DNA of 64,000 bases, from NCBI GenBank assembly GCA_003254885.1, contig QANT01002916.1:1-64000 (forward strand). The letters run 5' to 3'. This DNA is from Purshia tridentata (Eukaryota; Streptophyta; Magnoliopsida; Rosales; Rosaceae). Positions 59,459 to 64,000 of this stretch are shown in pieces; positions within the stretch are counted from its first letter, which is position 1, and each line of letters starts with the position of its first letter. The notes beneath the pieces are model-generated. The model did no database searches. It was not told where the DNA came from and saw only the letters and a program-made list of their open reading frames with translations. Both the position numbers and the translations under genes were made by a program.

Positions 59459-61256
59459 CACTGAGCTCTCGCAACCTCCAGTGAACATGGGTAGTTGAGA
59501 TGAAGAATGTTTGGTTGTGTGATGCAGGATTCTTTATATTCTTGAAGCTTTTGTAAAGAAGAGTAGAATGATACATTCAATGGCTGAAAGACAGTTGCAA
59601 GTGCCTTTGGCATTGCCATTGGTTTTGACTTGAGTTTTGCATTTAGGAAAGAGGCAGTGTTGTAATTATGTAGCAATGCTAGCTGAAATTTGTTAGTATT
59701 ACCTCTACATGATGTGCTTTGTATGTGTCTCAGATAAAGTGATTGTAGTTAGAGAGGTTAAATGGTATAATCATTTGCAGTAGTAGGTTGGTTGCCTGTT
59801 AAAACATTTTTACCAGTCAATTGCTCTGTTGCATCATGAGCATTTCCCTTAAAAAAAATTTCCTGTTCCTTGCTCCACACCACACAAGTCCCATGTCCAA
59901 CGACAATGATAAAAAAAGTTGACTAATTAACAATTAAGGCTTTGTTTTCCGATTGGACATTAATTTCAACCTGGAGCCAAGTAGCAAACCCCAAAAACTT
60001 AGAAGTGTGGGTTTCATTACAAATGCATGCTTTTTTATCCACGATGGGGGAGATGGGACCCCTGTAAGTTGTATGCGGTATGCAATTGTATGTCATGCAT
60101 GTACTTATAACGCGTGGGATATGACTCGGCAGGACCCAACAAAAGGGAAGCATGTGTTAAAGGCAAAACAGAGCCACCTGCGGTCTCATGCAGATGCATA
60201 CACTTCGCTTCAGCCAAGGACTTATCCATTTGTCACTAAACAACAGACTACGTGATGACTGATGACCTAGCTGCTGTCTTAGACACTTTCTAGAGGCTTA
60301 AAGAAGCTTGCCTTCCCCTTCTCAACCTCTCTCTTATTAAGATTTTAATTTCATGGGAGAGAGAGCTTACTTTTGTGCTACTTCACAAATTGCACAATTA
60401 ATTAAGACCATAATTGGTCCCAGTTGAATAAAGGGACACTAGTCACTAGTCACTAGTGCATACGCTAGCAGTGTGTTGGTGCATGCCTTTTGCACTTGCA
60501 GTCTCCAACTTTCACTTCAAGTTGGTTCCAGTGGGAAAACTTTAAGTGCTTAGCTAGGTTGATGCTTATCCACCAAGCAACTCAACCAAGTCAGTCAACA
60601 ACCATGTAACAGTAAACAGAGGAAAAAGTTGAAAAGAAAAAGAATTGGAAAGAAAGAAGAGGAAAACCAACAAAAGTTGTAACCACATTATTTTTTTGTC
60701 CATGTTCTAATTAATCACATTTATTAAGCACATTATTGATTATATTTTTCAAAATTTGCAGACAATATTCAATTTATATTAAGTTTCATTTGAATAGTGA
60801 ATCCACTTATGTGAGAAGCGAAAAGAATTTTTATAAGCTAATTTCATACGTTTTATATGTTTATCTCTCATCACGTGAAATAAAGATGCATAGGACATTT
60901 CCATAAAAATTTTATTCGTGAACTGATGACTTATAATATTCTTCACCGAAATGAGAAATGTGATAATACATAATCATGTTTTTCTAAGTTAATGTGGTAA
61001 TTAATCAAAGGGAAATTAATAGAAAGGGTGAAGAGCACGATGGATTAAATGAGAAAAAAATAAAAACTGTCTTCTTTTTATCTTCCTTTTTAGCTGAAAT
61101 TGCCCCACAGATTCTTCTTCTTCCTTAACTTTTTTCTCATTCACTCGCCACGACCACCACCCACCTCTCCTTTCCCTCTTCACCTCTTTTGTCCTCTCTC
61201 TCACTCTCTGTGTCTATATATATATAAACCCACTCAGCTCACACACACCCCCTCCC
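59459..61256. other. PRR9 3' region and NHL promoter region
   Basis: 3' untranslated sequence of PRR9 to about 59800, then AT-rich spacer. A TATA run (TCTATATATATATAAAC) at 61213-61229 lies only about 30 bases before the NHL start codon, so that leader would be very short. A CT-rich tract precedes it. A (TAGTCAC)n block lies near 60440-60460. No other gene is seen. Confidence 0.55.
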
Positions 61257-61943
61257 ATGGCAGATGATCACAATCATCATCATCAAGATAATCCTCAGCA
61301 GCCACCCCCAAACATAATTATGTGCAAAGATAAAAAACACATGGGTTCATCCTCCTACGGCCCCACCAACCCTATGCGCTCCCTCTGCACCTGCCTCTCC
61401 GTCCTCCTCCTCCTCCTCGGCGTCACCGCCCTCGTCCTTTGGCTCGTCTACCGCCCTCATCGACCCCACTTCACCGTGGCCGGCGCTGCCGTCTACGGCC
61501 TCAACGCCACCTCCCCGCCACTCGTCTCCGCCACCATGCAGTTCACCCTCGTCACCCGCAACCCCAACCGCCGCGTCTCCATCTACTACGACCGCCTCTA
61601 CGCCTTCGTGTCGTACAAGAACCAGGCCATCACGCCGCAGGTGGAGCTGCCGCCGCTGTACCACGATCGGCGGAGCACGGTGGTAGTGTCGCCGGTGCTG
61701 GGCGGGGTGCCGGTGCCTGTGTCGGCAGAGGTGGTGAGTGGACTGTTGATGGATGAGGGGTATGGGGTGGTGGGGCTGAGGGTGGTGGTGGTGGGGCGGG
61801 TGAGGTGGAAGGCCGAGGGGATAAATATTAAGAGTGGGCATTATGGGGTGTATGTAAAGTGTGATGTTTTGGTGGGGTTGAAGAAAGGTGTTGTGGGTCA
61901 AGTGCCCTTGCTTGCAAATCCTGCATGTAAAGTTCATATCTAG
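61257..61943 (+). CDS. NDR1/HIN1-like protein (LEA_2 family)
   Basis: Single-exon gene of 228 residues. The His/Pro-rich N-terminus (residues 1-40) is cytosolic. One membrane helix (about 43-66, CLSVLLLLLGVTALVLWLVY) is followed by an extracellular LEA_2 domain (about 95-200). ATMQFTLVTRNPNRRVSIYYDRL corresponds to the NPN-K/R-x-x-I-YYD motif of NHL proteins. The end PLLANPACKVHI, with its late Cys, is typical of NHL1/NHL2-like members. Family members sit in the plasma membrane and take part in defence and wall-membrane contact; NDR1 itself is needed for some NB-LRR responses. Codon use is strongly GC-ending, unlike every neighbour, which is common in this intronless family. Confidence 0.92.
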   Translation: MADDHNHHHQDNPQQPPPNIIMCKDKKHMGSSSYGPTNPMRSLCTCLSVLLLLLGVTALVLWLVYRPHRPHFTVAGAAVYGLNATSPPLVSATMQFTLVTRNPNRRVSIYYDRLYAFVSYKNQAITPQVELPPLYHDRRSTVVVSPVLGGVPVPVSAEVVSGLLMDEGYGVVGLRVVVVGRVRWKAEGINIKSGHYGVYVKCDVLVGLKKGVVGQVPLLANPACKVHI

Positions 61944-64000
61944 ATCATTTGTAAACTCCTGCGTTTTCTGTTTGATTTCTTTAATTAGTAAGTTTCCATT
62001 TTAATCAGCGCTGTAGATCAAAGGAAGTTGATGAGACTCAAACTAGCTAGCTAGCTAGCTATATAGATTTTGGCTACAACTGTACAAGAATTAATAATCA
62101 AAATTGTCAAGGGTTGGTTTATTCTTCTTCTTCTTCATCTTCTCTTTTCATTCTATCTCCTATGCAACTGTGATTAAACTGTTAGTGTTCAGTCTTTTGG
62201 GCATTGCCACGTACAGGGCATCATCGTTTAGACGCATGGCTATTCATGCAGGTGATTAGCTGGCTAGGTACCATTTCTCTTGACTATGTAAAAATTGTTT
62301 TTTTTTTTTTAAGAAAAAGTGGAATACTATTATTAATTAGCTCTGGCTTTCCTATAATTCTAGCCTTAATTTTGGGTCTGTTATTGTCATTTTAATATAA
62401 TCAAGTCAATTCAAAATAAATTAGTAATATTGCAAGGTTGTATATTTGTGTGGAATAAAATTTTCCTTTTTTTTTTACAAAACTTTCATGATAATGATAG
62501 AGATATACAACAAGGTTTATGTATAAGTTTTTGTAAGTTTTTGTGTGATATACTTTTAAGTCGACTCTTAACAAATAGCTAGAGAAGTGACTATGACAAT
62601 GACATGGCATTAGAAATTTAGAAGTGATATCCATGACAAGGTGGCATGTCTTGGCATTTGTATTTTGTAGTAGACTAGTAGTACAAAAGTAAAAGCATGC
62701 TTCGCTGATTTAGAAAGTAGTAACAGTAAGAAGAAAAATAAAGTAATTTATAAGATGGTAAACAGAAAGAGAATTAAGAGGTAAGCTTGGGGGTACCCCA
62801 GTGGTGAGTGGTGAGTGGTGAGGAGAAGGTGAATGGGCATCGCATCTCTCAGTTCTTTCTCTATATATCGATGCTTGATTCTTAATGTCTAGTACGTGCA
62901 TGCGATATGCAGCTGATATAAGGTATCAGATTCATCATATCTTGGAGTAGATATGTATATATATAATCTTCAGGATCACATATCCTGAAGGACCTAAATG
63001 ATCAAGAAAATTGAAGTTAATGTGACGTCCACTTTCAAGGATAAAAAAGGGTGGGGCTACGAGTATAAAGTGGTGCATTTTTGGAAAAATCAGAGCATAA
63101 AGATAAAGGGAATAAGAAAGAAAGAAAAAGGAAATAGAAAATAGAAAAATCAGATATCACTTTATACAGATAATATATGTGAATGAACTTGTTTATGGAT
63201 AAATATTGATTCTCGTTCAATTTATAACAGCTTATGAGAATATAAATCTATCGATCTGGGCTTATTCAAAAGGCAAGGACCTGAATTCTGGAAAGCTTAT
63301 TTTTGTTTAGAATAAAGAGATGTGGGCTAATTCAACAAGAACTGGTTCTTTCCATTGTAACAAGTATAGGCCCTTTTCGAAGATATCCAGCTCGTAATCC
63401 TCTCACATATATGACCCTGATCCAATGCACTATTCAATTTATGGGTTTTTCTCAATCCAGTCCAAGCTATGCATTGCTTTGCACAGAGGAAGCAATTTAA
63501 AAGGTAGAATTAATGGGAAAGGAGAGTAGGAGACAAAGAGGCAAAGAGTCTCTTTGCCAGTTTTATCTCATGAGACTAGTAGTTGGTCTTTCATGTCATG
63601 TCACTTCCCTAGGAGCAATATGAATATTAGGTTGCAAAGATATCGAAAACAAAGATCCTATATATTAGCTAGAAAGTTAAATTACCAAAAAAAAATATTA
63701 AATCAAAGAAAAGGAATTTGAGTAGGTTGGTGTAATCTTATCATTAAGGTCCATGAGAAAGTGAGTACAAAAAGTGGTGAAACATGCTTGGAGCTTAATT
63801 AATGATAATTAATTATCAACCAAATGGACAAGTATTAATTAGTTCCAGGGGAGAGGGTTAATTGAGAATTGAGACTCTTTGTGATACTCACTTGCACTCT
63901 GTCTCCCTGTCTTTTGCTAAAGTTGTGACCCATTGGTCCCAGTTTCAACCTTTTCTTTCTTTTTTAGCTGGCTCTCTTGGGCAAAATAATCGCAGCAGAA
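61944..64000. other. Intergenic region
   Basis: The first 150-200 bases are probably the NHL 3' untranslated region. The rest is AT-rich with no gene I recognise. A short (GTGGTGA)n block lies near 62801-62822. Confidence 0.5.

Noticed and set aside
61347-61937. 196-codon antisense open frame opposite the NHL gene
   Set aside because: Product of the strong GC-ending codon bias of the real gene; His/Pro/Glu-rich nonsense.
1-64000. CRISPR array or prokaryotic-type operon
   Set aside because: No regularly spaced repeats and all genes are eukaryotic with spliceosomal introns or intronless plant families.

Overview
This is plant nuclear DNA: AT-rich, with GT-AG introns, chloroplast- and mitochondrion-targeted proteins, a granule-bound starch synthase and a clock pseudo-response regulator. 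The proteins read as those of a woody or rosid eudicot. Rosaceae is my guess from general resemblance only, and nothing in the window proves the family.

Region 1 (1-18.6 kb) is gene-poor. It starts with a broken UDP-glycosyltransferase fragment carrying a 742-bp solo LTR with a perfect 5-bp target duplication. Next comes the first exon of an NST/SND1-type NAC gene, whose second exon is not found in the window. Two small genes for MGN-start, PADRE/DUF4228-like proteins lie head to head at 7.1 and 11.4 kb. The rest is intergenic, with a 5'-truncated LINE, several very short retroposed tails, a 140-bp tandem duplication and a GC-rich hAT-like element.

Region 2 (18.6-59.5 kb) is gene-dense. In order it holds an RRM protein of the ARP1/RBM24 type (+), ribosomal P1 (+), GBSS1 (-, 13 coding exons), CORVET subunit VPS8 (+, 19 exons), Mediator MED4 (-), plastid pyruvate dehydrogenase E1-alpha (+), Golgi tether COG4 (-), a chloroplast two-RRM protein (+), a P-class PPR protein (-) and a PRR9-type clock regulator (+). 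Two tRNA-Cys(GCA) sequences flank MED4; one is canonical and one is degraded in its stems. I resolved exon boundaries by eye, and all ten genes give an intact reading frame whose coding exons sum to a multiple of three.

Region 3 (59.5-64 kb) holds one single-exon NDR1/HIN1-like (LEA_2) gene and intergenic sequence.

The genes do not form an operon-like pathway. They are housekeeping and regulatory neighbours. From memory of the Arabidopsis map, NST1, an RRM gene and PRR9 are adjacent there (At2g46770-At2g46790). PDH E1-alpha/RRM (At1g01090/At1g01080) and COG4/PPR (At4g01395/At4g01400) are also neighbours there. The window therefore looks like an unfractionated ancestral block whose pieces are spread over three Arabidopsis chromosomes.

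I found no CRISPR, virus-encoding gene or obviously new enzymatic system. The most unusual signals are the set of tiny retroposed tails with long target duplications, a foldback between two convergent genes, and several recent short tandem duplications in regulatory positions.
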